Assembly: GCA_018969485.1 (NCBI GenBank)
Contig: JAGWYG010000018.1
Coordinates: forward strand, 1 to 51,342
Direction of reading: 5' to 3'
DNA from: Chloroflexota bacterium
GTDB taxonomy: Bacteria > Chloroflexota > Chloroflexia > Chloroflexales > Roseiflexaceae
DNA length: 51,342 nt
Shown here: in pieces, positions 1 through 8,592 of the stretch
How positions within the stretch are numbered: position 1 is the stretch's first letter
Layout: every line of letters begins with the position of its first letter
The notes under the pieces: generated by a model
What the model was told of the DNA's origin: nothing
Database searches by the model: none
What the model saw: the letters and a program-made list of their open reading frames with translations, nothing else
Position numbers and translations under genes: made by a program

Positions 1-52
1 GCGGGTGTCACACGAAGGCACGAAGGCACGAACGGGCGGGTGTCACACGAAG
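1..52. repeat. CACGAAG-type intergenic repeat, first cluster
   Basis: A 17-bp sequence (GCGGGTGTCACACGAAG) occurs at 1-17 and again, identical, at 36-52. Between them the octamer GGCACGAA is repeated in tandem. The same CACGAAG core recurs at 7302-7390 and, inverted, at 7554-7591, so this is a dispersed intergenic family in this genome. The window begins inside it, so its left boundary is unknown. No coding function is apparent. Confidence 0.85.
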
Positions 53-69
53 AGCCGGAAATAGCGATC

Positions 70-97
70 TCTCTCCTCTCTCCTCTCTCCTCTCTCC
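70..97. repeat. Heptanucleotide tandem repeat (TCTCTCC)x4
   Basis: Four perfect copies of TCTCTCC lie at 70-76, 77-83, 84-90 and 91-97. They form a pure pyrimidine strand just upstream of the serine hydrolase promoter. Period-7 tracts like this are prone to slippage, so copy number may vary between strains. Confidence 0.9.
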
Positions 98-100
98 TCG

Positions 101-109
101 TGGTAGGAT
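101..109 (+). promoter_or_regulatory. Extended -10 promoter for the serine hydrolase
   Basis: TGGTAGGAT at 101-109 matches an extended -10 (TGN plus TAnnAT). It lies four bases after the heptamer repeat and 30 bases before the chosen ATG. No clear -35 is present because the pyrimidine repeat occupies that position. Confidence 0.5.
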
Positions 110-138
110 ACCGCCAGTCACCGACACTGGAGCGCATC

Positions 139-1095
139 ATGCATGAAGCCATCGCGGCATTCGCCGCACCACACCAGCCGGGCATCGCCGCGCTGCGCCT
201 CCACCGCGGCGCAGCACCCGAGATCACCGTCGCCGGCTGTGCCGACGTCGCAGGCGGCGCGCCGGTGACTGCCGACAGCGCGTTCAGGCTGGCATCGCTC
301 AGCAAGCAATTCACCGCATTCGCCGCGCTGGCGCTGGCGCGACGGGGAGTGCTCGCGCTCGACGCGCCGATCAGCCGCTGGTTCGACGCCGCCCCGCCGT
401 CGTGGCGGGCGATCACGCCCCGGCACCTGATCGGCCACCGTGCGGGACTGGCCGATTACGAGGACCATCTGCCGCCGCCGCCACACCTGCAACTGCGCGA
501 CGCCGACATCCCGCGCCTGATCGCCGACCGCGCGCCGTGGTTCGATGCCGGCAGCGCGTGGCGCTACAGCAACACCGGCTACTGCCTGCTCGCGCTCATC
601 CTCGAGCGCGCCGCCGGCCGCCCCTTCGCCACAGTGCTCGCCGACGAGCTCTTCGTGCCGCTGGGCATGGCGGCGCGCATCTGGCGCGAGGGCGATCCGC
701 CGCTGCCGCGGCGCGCCCGCGGCCACCGGCGCCATCACGGTCAGTACGTGTGCGACGACCAGAACCTGACCAGCGGCACGGCGGGCGATGGCGGCATCTA
801 TGCCTCGGCCGACGATCTGGCGCGCTGGCTCGGCGAGCTGATGGCGCCGCGCGTTCTGCCCGCCGACCTGATCCGGCAGGCACTGGCGCCGGTGGGGCCG
901 GCCGATGGCCAGGCGGCCTATGCGGCCGGCTGGTTTCGTAGCGCCGACGGCGCGCTGGCCTACCACACCGGCGAGACGATCGGCTTTCGCAACGCGGTGG
1001 TGTGGCAGGTGGCCGCGGGCCGTGCCGCTGTGGTGCTCACCAACCGCGACGACGCCGAGCCGCTGCCGCTGGCCCACGCCATGCTCGCCGGCTGA
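139..1095 (+). CDS. Serine hydrolase, class C beta-lactamase / DD-peptidase family
   Basis: This 318-residue protein has the three signatures of the beta-lactamase class C / penicillin-binding-protein-like serine hydrolases. These are S-L-S-K at residues 53-56 (nucleophile and general base), Y-S-N at 143-145, and H-T-G at 276-278 in place of KTG. The family includes esterases and peptidases as well as beta-lactamases, so the substrate is unknown. No signal peptide is visible, suggesting a cytoplasmic enzyme. ATG 139 is chosen because GGAG lies 6 bases upstream and an extended -10 is at 101-109. The in-frame start 99 bases earlier falls inside the repeats. The gene converges on the oxidoreductase on the minus strand. 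Confidence 0.88.
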   Translation: MHEAIAAFAAPHQPGIAALRLHRGAAPEITVAGCADVAGGAPVTADSAFRLASLSKQFTAFAALALARRGVLALDAPISRWFDAAPPSWRAITPRHLIGHRAGLADYEDHLPPPPHLQLRDADIPRLIADRAPWFDAGSAWRYSNTGYCLLALILERAAGRPFATVLADELFVPLGMAARIWREGDPPLPRRARGHRRHHGQYVCDDQNLTSGTAGDGGIYASADDLARWLGELMAPRVLPADLIRQALAPVGPADGQAAYAAGWFRSADGALAYHTGETIGFRNAVVWQVAAGRAAVVLTNRDDAEPLPLAHAMLAG

Positions 1096-1115
1096 CGCCG
1101 AGGCGCGCGATACCA

Positions 1116-2438
1116 TCACACCAGCGCCTCGGCGACCGCGCGGAACGCATCGAGCGACACGACTGTGCCGCTGAGCCGCGCGTGTTCGGCGGCGAACCCC
1201 AGGATATGGCTCTCGAGTGCGGTGCGCGCCGCGCTGCGCGCATCCTCGCTGCCGCGCAGCACCCGCACGAACGACCGCATCAGGCCAGCGTCGCCGCCGC
1301 CATGGCCCGTCCCCGCACCGTCGAGCGGCACATGTTCCACCGCGCCAGTCCGGTGGTCGTGGATGCTGAGCGCCGAGTGGGCGCCGAACCGCCCGTGCAA
1401 TGTCGCGCGGGTGCCGTCGTAGCGCATCGAGCGGTGCTCCTCGTCGGAGTGACCGTGCATCGTCAGCACCACCGAGACGCCGCCGGCGAACTCCATCGAG
1501 ACCACCTGGTGATCCACCACGTCGTTGTCGCAGCGATAGACGCAGCGGCCGTATGGGCCATCGCGCAGTGCGGCCAGCCGCCCGGCATAGCTCGGATCGC
1601 GCGTCAGCGCGGTGAACGGGAACTGTGGCGGCGCGACGGGAAGCGGCGGCTGCGCCTGGGGATCGCGGTCGGCGAGCCAGGGCATCGGCAGCCCGTCGAG
1701 ATAGATCGCCGTCGCCGAGAACGGGCACTGCGCCTCGGCCGGACAGCCGTCGGTGCAGCGCGCCGGCGCGCCGGGCGGCGCGTGCTCCGGGCGGAAGTGC
1801 AGCAGCGAGCCGAAGGAGCTCAGCCGCAGGCATGGCCGCGCCAGGTTCCACACCAGGATGTCGAGGTCATGGCAGCACTTGGCCAGGATCATCGGGTTGG
1901 AATCGGCGGCGCGCCGCCAGTTGCCGCGCACGTAGCTGTGCGCCATGTGATAGGCAGCGACGTTCTCGCGGTGCTCGACCGTCACCAGATCGCCGAGCCG
2001 GCCCTGCTGCAGGATCGCGTGCAGCGCCGTGAAGAACCCGGTGTAGCGCAGCACGTGGCAGATCTGCAGCACCCGGCCGTGGCGCTCGGCCGCCCGCACC
2101 AGGCCGACACATTCGGCCAGCGTCGGCGCAATCGGCTTCTCGAGCAGCACGTCGTAGCCCGCCACCAGCGCCGCCAGCGCCGGGCCGGTGTGCTCGTGAT
2201 CCTGCGTCGTGATCACCGCGCCGGCGCCGAGCTGGGGCCGGCTCAGCAGTTCGCGCCAGTCGGCATAGCAGTGCTCGGCCGCGATGCCGTGCAGCTCGGC
2301 GAAGGCGGCCCGCCGCGCCGCATCCGGCTCGGCCACTGCCACAAACCGGACATCGTCGGGGTGGGCCAGCGCGTATGGGCCGTACGCGTACATGCCGCGG
2401 CCGCCGGCACCGGCCAGGACCAACTCCACAGGTGCCAT
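1116..2438 (-). CDS. Gfo/Idh/MocA family oxidoreductase
   Basis: This 440-residue protein starts with a Rossmann motif (residues 7-15, GAGGRGMYA) and a following strand ending in an acidic residue, which is the NAD(P)-binding half of the family. The EKP motif, where the Lys helps catalysis, is at about residue 96. Its C-terminal half is the usual alpha/beta domain for sugar or cyclitol substrates. Cys-rich stretches near the middle (CTDGCPAEAQCPF) are shared with a subgroup whose substrates are uncharacterised. A GGGAGA motif lies about 8 bases before the ATG. It is the first of three members of this family in the window. The substrate cannot be assigned. Confidence 0.88.
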   Translation of the reverse strand: MAPVELVLAGAGGRGMYAYGPYALAHPDDVRFVAVAEPDAARRAAFAELHGIAAEHCYADWRELLSRPQLGAGAVITTQDHEHTGPALAALVAGYDVLLEKPIAPTLAECVGLVRAAERHGRVLQICHVLRYTGFFTALHAILQQGRLGDLVTVEHRENVAAYHMAHSYVRGNWRRAADSNPMILAKCCHDLDILVWNLARPCLRLSSFGSLLHFRPEHAPPGAPARCTDGCPAEAQCPFSATAIYLDGLPMPWLADRDPQAQPPLPVAPPQFPFTALTRDPSYAGRLAALRDGPYGRCVYRCDNDVVDHQVVSMEFAGGVSVVLTMHGHSDEEHRSMRYDGTRATLHGRFGAHSALSIHDHRTGAVEHVPLDGAGTGHGGGDAGLMRSFVRVLRGSEDARSAARTALESHILGFAAEHARLSGTVVSLDAFRAVAEALV

Positions 2439-2483
2439 CGCATATCTCCCATGCGCCGCGCACCGTCACGCCGCGCGACACCC

Positions 2484-2489
2484 AGTATA
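2484..2489 (-). promoter_or_regulatory. Probable -10 for the Gfo/Idh oxidoreductase
   Basis: On the minus strand this reads TATACT, preceded by GTG. It would start transcription about 40 bases before the ATG at 2438. No -35 is evident. Confidence 0.4.
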
Positions 2490-2640
2490 CACACGCACGC
2501 TGCCATGCGGTGGCGGGGTTGCCCGCACCACGGCGCAGAGGAGAGACGGGCCCGCGCCAGGGGCGCGAAGGATCGGCCGCATCCTGCCGCCCGCAGCCCG
2601 GCGGCGTCGTCTTCACGCGCATCGCGCAGGAGAGAGGCGG

Positions 2641-2667
2641 GGGCGCCACGGTCGCCGCGTGGCGCCC
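2641..2667. repeat. Perfect inverted repeat, 9-bp arms
   Basis: GGGCGCCAC at 2641-2649 pairs with GTGGCGCCC at 2659-2667 around a 9-base loop. It lies about 150 bases downstream of lpdA on the minus strand. It has no T-run, so it is only a weak candidate for a terminator or an RNA 3' end. Confidence 0.5.
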
Positions 2668-2818
2668 GTCTGCCACATAGCCCTCGCGCAGCACAATCCG
2701 GCGTCTGCATGGACCGTGGCATCTGCAGCGCAGGGCGGGGGCAGGGGCGCCGCAGCGCCGCATCAGCCCCGCTTCCCATGGCACCCCGCCGCGGAACGCG
2801 CAGGCAGCACGCCCCGGC

Positions 2819-4234
<1,416 letters not shown>

Positions 4235-4293
4235 CTGCGGGGCTCGCTTTCATTCACTCGGCAGCCGCCGCACGCCGTGCGGTCGTGCTGCAC

Positions 4294-6195
4294 TCATCGC
4301 TGCGGCGGCTCTTCCATCAGGGCCAGTTGCCGTGCGACTTCCTCGACGGCAATGCGTTGTTTGCGGTACAGGTCCGACTCGCTCATCGCCAGGCGGTCGG
4401 CGGTGTCGCGGATGCGCCGCCCCTGCAGGAAGCGCAGCTCGAGGATATTGTAGAGCAGCCACTCCTGTGCCGATGGGTCCAGCTGCGCCTCGGGCCGCAG
4501 GTTCTCGATGGCCCGGCGCAGCACCGCCTGCAATGCCCTGGTCGGGTTGCCATCGTGTGCCGTGATCGTGCGGCGCACGCTGCGCAGCTCCAGCAGCGGG
4601 CTATCCGAGAGCTTGGGCCCACCCCAGTAGTGGGTCAATGCCTCCTTGACCCATTGCGAGAACTCGGGCAGCAAGGCGATGTCCGGGTCGAGGCGCTCGA
4701 GCGATGCCGGCGTGGCCTGTTCGAGGCGCGTGTTGAGCTCGCGCAGCGACTGCATCTCGGGCGCCATGGTGCGCAGCGTGCCGAACAGCTGCCGCTGCAT
4801 CGAGACGGTATCGAGCGCGAGCTCCATGCGGTGCGCCAGCGCGCCGATCAGCTGCCGCGCCTCGGCGCCGAGCGCCGCCTCGGGCAAGGCGACGCCCAGC
4901 GCGCCGAGCACCGCGCCATCCGGCGCGCGCAGCGGGAACAGCACGAACTCGTCGACCGGCCGGAAGCTCTCGGCCGGCGGCACGGCGCCCGGCTCGTAGG
5001 CCGGCGTGGCGGCGAGGTGCTCGACCACATCGGTGAGCAGGCGCTGTTTGAGGAACTGCCGCACCGCCCGGCGCGAGCCGACGCTGCTCTTGATCGTGTA
5101 GCCACCCCGCTCGTCGGGAGCGGCGACGAAGCCACTGCTGGCGTGCAGCGCACCGCAGATCACCACCAGCGTGTTCTCCAGCAGGCTGCGCAGGTCGGCC
5201 TGGGTGAAGGTGCTGCGCGGCAGCCCGCGCAGGTAGTCGATCTCGGCATGATCCTGGGTGTAGACCAGCGTGTCGATGTACGGGCGCACGCGGCTGACCA
5301 GCATCGGCATCACGACGGTCATGATCATGATGCCGAAGGTGAGCAGCGTGTCGCGGGGCAGCGCCAGGGCTGCGGCGATCAGCGGCACGACCCGCACGAA
5401 CAGGATGATGCTGACGCCGATGAACGGGCCGTACAGGCTCCAGCGGACAAAATCCTGCTTGATCAGGCGGTCGGGGACCGGCATGCCCTGGAATGCGATG
5501 CTGTAGACCATCACGGTGGTGAGCGCCAGGGCGATGAGATTGCCGAGGGCGGCGAACAGCAGCAGCAGGGCGGGATCGATCGGCAGCACGACGGGCGGCA
5601 GCGACAGGTAGGGATAGACGGCGAGCGCCGGGCCGAGAAAGGTGGCGGCCAGGTAGCCGAGGCGCCGCCGCAAGGTGGGCGTGAGCGCCGCACGCCGCAC
5701 ATGCACCACGGCGGCGAGCCCGCCCAGGGTGGCCAGGGCGAAGTACAGCGAGAAACCCCAGAACAGCGGCCCGGGCGCCAGCCGCGCCAGCGGTGCGCCT
5801 GATCCGTCCAGCAGCAGCCAGTCGGTGCTGGCCACCAGCCCGAACCAGATCGCGCTGGCGAGATAGGCGGCGAGCAGCACCCAGTGCGGTCGCGAGGCGT
5901 CGCGGCCGCTGGCCCGCAGCAGGGCGTCGGTCAGGTGAATGTAGCCGGCGGGCACCAGCACGACGCCGAGCCACTGGACCCGCAGCAGCACCTGCACCGT
6001 CACATCGCGCTGCGCGACGCCGATCAGGACGTCGCCGCCGAACACGATCACGATGCCACCGAGCAGCACACACAGCGCCTGCACGATCGCCGAGCGCCAG
6101 TTCTGGAGCGCGATGTACGCGAGCAGCGAGAACGCGACGATCAGGACCGCGGCCAGGAGCAGATCGTTGAGCGTGGTGAGAATCTGGTGAAGCAG
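4294..6195 (-). CDS. Membrane sensor: multi-TM region, GAF-like domain, C-terminal HTH-like segment
   Basis: This protein has no recognisable enzyme domain. Counting from the proposed start (633 residues), eight or so hydrophobic helices fill roughly residues 1-315, resembling the 7TM sensor region of some histidine kinases. A GAF-like domain follows (about 335-470). A helical C-terminus ends in a segment resembling an HTH (IRDTADRLAMSESDLYRK). No H, N or G boxes are seen, so it is not a histidine kinase. The first ATG/GTG would be GTG 6084, but the frame continues upstream through a clear transmembrane helix. A perfect AGGAGG lies 5 bases before CTG at 6193-6195, so I start there. A good extended -10 lies at 6243-6251. 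It could be a membrane-tethered regulator; the signal is unknown. Confidence 0.7.
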   Translation of the reverse strand: MLHQILTTLNDLLLAAVLIVAFSLLAYIALQNWRSAIVQALCVLLGGIVIVFGGDVLIGVAQRDVTVQVLLRVQWLGVVLVPAGYIHLTDALLRASGRDASRPHWVLLAAYLASAIWFGLVASTDWLLLDGSGAPLARLAPGPLFWGFSLYFALATLGGLAAVVHVRRAALTPTLRRRLGYLAATFLGPALAVYPYLSLPPVVLPIDPALLLLFAALGNLIALALTTVMVYSIAFQGMPVPDRLIKQDFVRWSLYGPFIGVSIILFVRVVPLIAAALALPRDTLLTFGIMIMTVVMPMLVSRVRPYIDTLVYTQDHAEIDYLRGLPRSTFTQADLRSLLENTLVVICGALHASSGFVAAPDERGGYTIKSSVGSRRAVRQFLKQRLLTDVVEHLAATPAYEPGAVPPAESFRPVDEFVLFPLRAPDGAVLGALGVALPEAALGAEARQLIGALAHRMELALDTVSMQRQLFGTLRTMAPEMQSLRELNTRLEQATPASLERLDPDIALLPEFSQWVKEALTHYWGGPKLSDSPLLELRSVRRTITAHDGNPTRALQAVLRRAIENLRPEAQLDPSAQEWLLYNILELRFLQGRRIRDTADRLAMSESDLYRKQRIAVEEVARQLALMEEPPQR

Positions 6196-6206
6196 GGCCG
6201 CCTCCT
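6196..6206 (-). promoter_or_regulatory. Shine-Dalgarno site that fixes a CTG start
   Basis: On the minus strand AGGAGG (6206-6201) is followed by CGGCC and then CTG. No ATG, GTG or TTG lies in frame between this site and GTG 6084. The 37 codons in between encode a hydrophobic helix that fits the membrane domain. Confidence 0.6.
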
Positions 6207-6242
6207 GTCGCCCGGGCCGCGCGGCGCGGGCCCCGGGCCCCG

Positions 6243-6251
6243 ATTATAGCA
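6243..6251 (-). promoter_or_regulatory. Extended -10 promoter for the membrane sensor
   Basis: On the minus strand this reads TGCTATAAT, a full consensus extended -10. The predicted transcript starts about 40 bases before the CTG start. The leader between them is extremely GC-rich and can fold into a hairpin next to the AGGAGG site. Confidence 0.65.
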
Positions 6252-6292
6252 CAGCGCCGTGTGGCCGCCGGTCGCCCGTGGTGCGGCGCGTG

Positions 6293-6301
6293 TGCTAGAA
6301 T
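6293..6301 (+). promoter_or_regulatory. Extended -10 promoter for the APH-fold kinase
   Basis: TGCTAGAAT at 6293-6301 lies 32 bases before the ATG at 6334. It is divergent from the sensor promoter about 45 bases away, and the two share the TGCTA-AAT pattern. Confidence 0.6.
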
Positions 6302-6333
6302 GCGGCCGGGCGCGTGCCTGACGGAGGGGGACG

Positions 6334-7275
6334 ATGGATCATCAGGCTACAATCGACACGCTCGACGCGGCGGCGATCACCACGGCGCTCCAGCAGCGCT
6401 TCGACCCACGCGTGCGCGATGTGGCGCTGATCGGCGCGGGGGCATGGTCGCGCTGCTTCGGCTTCACGCGCGGCGACGAGGCCCTGGTCGTGCGCGTCGG
6501 CCGGCACGGCGATGATTTTGCGCGGGACGCCCATGCGGCGCGGTATGCGGGCCCGGCGTTGCCGGTGCCGGCAGTGCTGGCGCTGGGCGAACTGGCCGAT
6601 GGCTCCTATGTGGTGAGCACCCGAGCCTGGGGCGTGCCGCTCGAGCAACTCGACGCCGCGGCATGGTCGGCTGCGCTGCCGGCCACGGTGGCGCTGCTCG
6701 CGGCACTGCGGCGGCTCGCCGCGCCCGCCGGTGCCGGCTGGGGCACCTGGGACGCCACCGGTCGCGGTACCAGCGCGTCGTGGTCGGCCTACCTGCTCGA
6801 CGTCCTCGTCGACGCACCCGAGTCGCGGACGCATGGCTGGTGGCAGCGGCTCGGCGAGATCGACGATGGGCCTGCGGAGTTCGCCTGGGGTGCGACGCTG
6901 CTGCGGCAGGTCGTCGACGATGCGGTGCCGCATGGCGTCATCCACGGCGATCTGATGAACCGCAACGTGCTGGTCGACGGCCCACGCATCGGCGGGGTCT
7001 TTGATTGGGGCTGTGCGGCGTACGGTGATCCGCTGTACGACCTGGCCTGGTTTCAGTTCTGGGCACCGTGGCACCCCGCGCTCGATGTCGCCGCGCTGAC
7101 GGCCGGCCTGCGGGACTACGACGCTGGCCCGCCGCAGGCGCTGGAGCGCCGCATGCTGGCGTGCGTGCTGCACATCGGCCTGGCCCATCTGGCCTACAAC
7201 GCCTGGCTGCGCGACTGGCCGATGCTCCGCGCGACGGCTGACCGCATGCGCGAGCTGGTGCGCACGACGATGTGA
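6334..7275 (+). CDS. Phosphotransferase, aminoglycoside phosphotransferase (APH) fold
   Basis: This 313-residue kinase-fold protein carries the APH catalytic loop H204-G-D206-L-M-N-R-N211 and the metal-binding D224 in FDWG. These support ATP-dependent phosphorylation of a small molecule. The APH/choline-kinase family acts on many alcohols and amino-sugars, and nothing here identifies the substrate or proves drug resistance. ATG 6334 is preceded by GGAGGGGG about 6 bases away. It stands alone between the divergent sensor promoter and the repeat-rich stretch at 7276-7602. Confidence 0.85.
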   Translation: MDHQATIDTLDAAAITTALQQRFDPRVRDVALIGAGAWSRCFGFTRGDEALVVRVGRHGDDFARDAHAARYAGPALPVPAVLALGELADGSYVVSTRAWGVPLEQLDAAAWSAALPATVALLAALRRLAAPAGAGWGTWDATGRGTSASWSAYLLDVLVDAPESRTHGWWQRLGEIDDGPAEFAWGATLLRQVVDDAVPHGVIHGDLMNRNVLVDGPRIGGVFDWGCAAYGDPLYDLAWFQFWAPWHPALDVAALTAGLRDYDAGPPQALERRMLACVLHIGLAHLAYNAWLRDWPMLRATADRMRELVRTTM

Positions 7276-7301
7276 TGCGCGCCTGCCGCGCGGAGGCTGG
7301 C

Positions 7302-7390
7302 TCACACGAAGACACGAAGGCACGAAGGGCCGGGAGGCGGGGGACGGGGGCAGGGGGACGGGAGTCACACGAAGACACGAAGGCACGAAG
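7302..7390. repeat. Pair of 26-bp direct repeats flanking a G-run tract
   Basis: Identical 26-bp copies lie at 7302-7327 and 7365-7390, each made of CACGAAG-type units. Between them, 7327-7362 holds six runs of three to five G (7327-7329, 7332-7334, 7339-7343, 7346-7350, 7353-7357, 7360-7362). This is enough for a G-quadruplex on the plus strand. Confidence 0.85.
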
Positions 7391-7470
7391 AGATTGAGGG
7401 AAGGTCATGTTCTGCTTCTCTCTCTTCTCGCCTCACAGAAATACACGAAGAGGCTCACTGCGGATTCATA

Positions 7471-7496
7471 CGAAACGTAGGCAATCGCGAAACGTA
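7471..7496. repeat. Two 9-bp direct repeats CGAAACGTA
   Basis: CGAAACGTA occurs at 7471-7479 and 7488-7496, 17 bases start to start, in an AT-richer segment upstream of the glycosyltransferase. The spacing is about one and a half helical turns. A regulator site is possible but unproven. Confidence 0.5.
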
Positions 7497-7553
7497 TTGG
7501 TTCACTTCAGGTGAGGGAGGCAACAGCAGCATAGCACCTTACTCCTGGCCCAC

Positions 7554-7591
7554 CGTGTCTTCGTGTGGCACACGTCTCTTCGTGTCTTCGT
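7554..7591. repeat. Inverted copies of the CACGAAG repeat
   Basis: CGTGTCTTCGTGTG (7554-7567) and CTTCGTGTCTTCGT (7578-7591) are reverse complements of the repeat core at 7302-7390. A transcript crossing the region could pair the two orientations over at least 14 bases. The second copy ends 11 bases before the proposed start of the glycosyltransferase. Confidence 0.8.
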
Positions 7592-7602
7592 ATGGATGGT
7601 GC

Positions 7603-8571
7603 ATGATGACATCACCCGACTCCAGCGAACCTGTCGGATCGTCATCACGTGAGATCATCGTCGACGCCGTGGTCGATGGCGGCATGATCCGGCCGCGCAC
7701 GCGCCTGCCGCTCGCCGACGGCACCACGATGCAGATCCGGCTGCGCATCGACGCGAGCCTGCGGATCCTCGATGCGCCGGCCGAGCCGACGCACGAGCCA
7801 CGGGCCGCCCTCACGCCCGCCGCGCCCGCCCCCGCGGCACCGCGTCCATCAGCGCATCCCAGGCGGGTCTGGCAGGCCCTGCGCAGCCAGTGGTCGGCGC
7901 GCATGGCGCCACTCATGGCCGCGGCCGCAGCGCTGCCGCTCAGTCAGCGGCTCGGCCTGACCGTGCTGGCGCTCGGCATGGTGTTTGGTGGCCAACTGAT
8001 GATGCATGCCGAAACCGCCGTGAGCGCCATGACCCTGACGCTCGCCCTCGCCGGTGCCGCATGCGTCGCCTGGGCCACCAGCGACCTGCCGCTATGGCAG
8101 CGGGAGCGCATCGGCCCGGCGATGGTGCCGATCTGGTCGCCGGCGCGCATCGGCCTGCTCGTGCTGGCAGTCGCCGGCATGCTCGGCGTCCTCGGTGTCC
8201 GGCGCGGCACATCGGGTATCAGTGTCGGGCCGTGGGTGCTGGCCGCCTGGGGCGCGATCATCGGCGCGTATGCCGCGGCCACGACGCCGTGGCAGTGGCC
8301 GCGCTGGCGCCGGCCGCGCCGGTCGCTCTGGATCATCGCGGGGATCGGGCTGCTGGCGGCGGTGGCGCGTGACTGGCAGGCCGGCGCGTTGCCGGCCACG
8401 CTCGCCGGCGACGAGACACGGTTCGGCCGCGAGACGCGCGCCGTGCTCAGCGGCGGCATCAGCGATCCGTTCGCCACCGGCTGGCTGAGCGTGCCGACGA
8501 TGACGTTCTTCTTCAATGCGCCGAGCGTGGCATGGGTGAGCGATCCGGTGCTGGGGCTGCGCCTGCCGTGA
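7603..8571 (+). CDS. Family-39-like membrane glycosyltransferase, N-terminal part, ends at an in-frame TGA
   Basis: This is the first 322 codons of an interrupted gene. Residues about 14-47 (EIIVDAVVDGGMIRPRTRL and following) resemble the small beta-domain of the DUF104/AF2212-like family. Several transmembrane helices come next. A lumenal-type loop carries GDET (about residues 268-271), corresponding to the acidic motif of PMT/GT39 enzymes that use lipid-linked sugars. The frame stops at TGA 8569-8571, exactly where related proteins continue as LRLP-S-x-L. The frame after the stop encodes the missing remainder. ATG 7603 or 7606 is chosen because the longer GTG-initiated frame starts in the repeat. 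Function is presumably lost unless the stop is read through or is a sequencing error. Confidence 0.65.
   Translation: MMTSPDSSEPVGSSSREIIVDAVVDGGMIRPRTRLPLADGTTMQIRLRIDASLRILDAPAEPTHEPRAALTPAAPAPAAPRPSAHPRRVWQALRSQWSARMAPLMAAAAALPLSQRLGLTVLALGMVFGGQLMMHAETAVSAMTLTLALAGAACVAWATSDLPLWQRERIGPAMVPIWSPARIGLLVLAVAGMLGVLGVRRGTSGISVGPWVLAAWGAIIGAYAAATTPWQWPRWRRPRRSLWIIAGIGLLAAVARDWQAGALPATLAGDETRFGRETRAVLSGGISDPFATGWLSVPTMTFFFNAPSVAWVSDPVLGLRLP
8569..8571 (+). other. In-frame TGA interrupting the glycosyltransferase
   Basis: The codons before (GLRLP) and after (LLPGVLNVV) are in the same frame and form one continuous membrane-protein motif. A one-base change from TCA (Ser) would produce this TGA. 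No frameshift is needed. Confidence 0.85.
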
Positions 8572-8592
8572 CTGCTGCCCGGCGTCCTCAAC

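Larger units (their letters stand above)
2439..2818. other. Intergenic stretch without a supported gene
   Basis: These 380 bases separate the oxidoreductase start from the lpdA stop, both on the minus strand. They contain the oxidoreductase -10 (2484-2489) and a hairpin at 2641-2667 with perfect 9-bp arms and a 9-base loop. Every open frame here is very rich in Arg, Ala and Pro and matches nothing recognisable, so no gene is called. Confidence 0.6.
7276..7602. other. Repeat-rich intergenic stretch before the glycosyltransferase
   Basis: No gene is supported here. The stretch holds two 26-bp direct repeats of the CACGAAG family (7302-7327, 7365-7390), a G-run tract between them, and a CACGAAG remnant at about 7444. 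It also holds two 9-bp direct repeats at 7471 and 7488 and two inverted copies of the repeat core at 7554-7591. The part from about 7400 to 7560 is visibly less GC-rich than the surroundings. Confidence 0.75.

Noticed and set aside
2641-2667. Hairpin as a classical intrinsic terminator for lpdA
   Set aside because: There is no T-run on the lpdA side and the distance from the stop codon is about 150 bases. It is kept only as an inverted repeat.
7302-7390. Repeats as a CRISPR array
   Set aside because: There are only two copies, no regular spacers of similar length, no cas genes, and the units are degenerate tandem CACGAAG blocks.
8569-8571. TGA as selenocysteine
   Set aside because: The position lies in a membrane loop with no catalytic Cys in relatives. 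No stem-loop of SECIS type is apparent immediately downstream, and a one-base change from Ser explains it.
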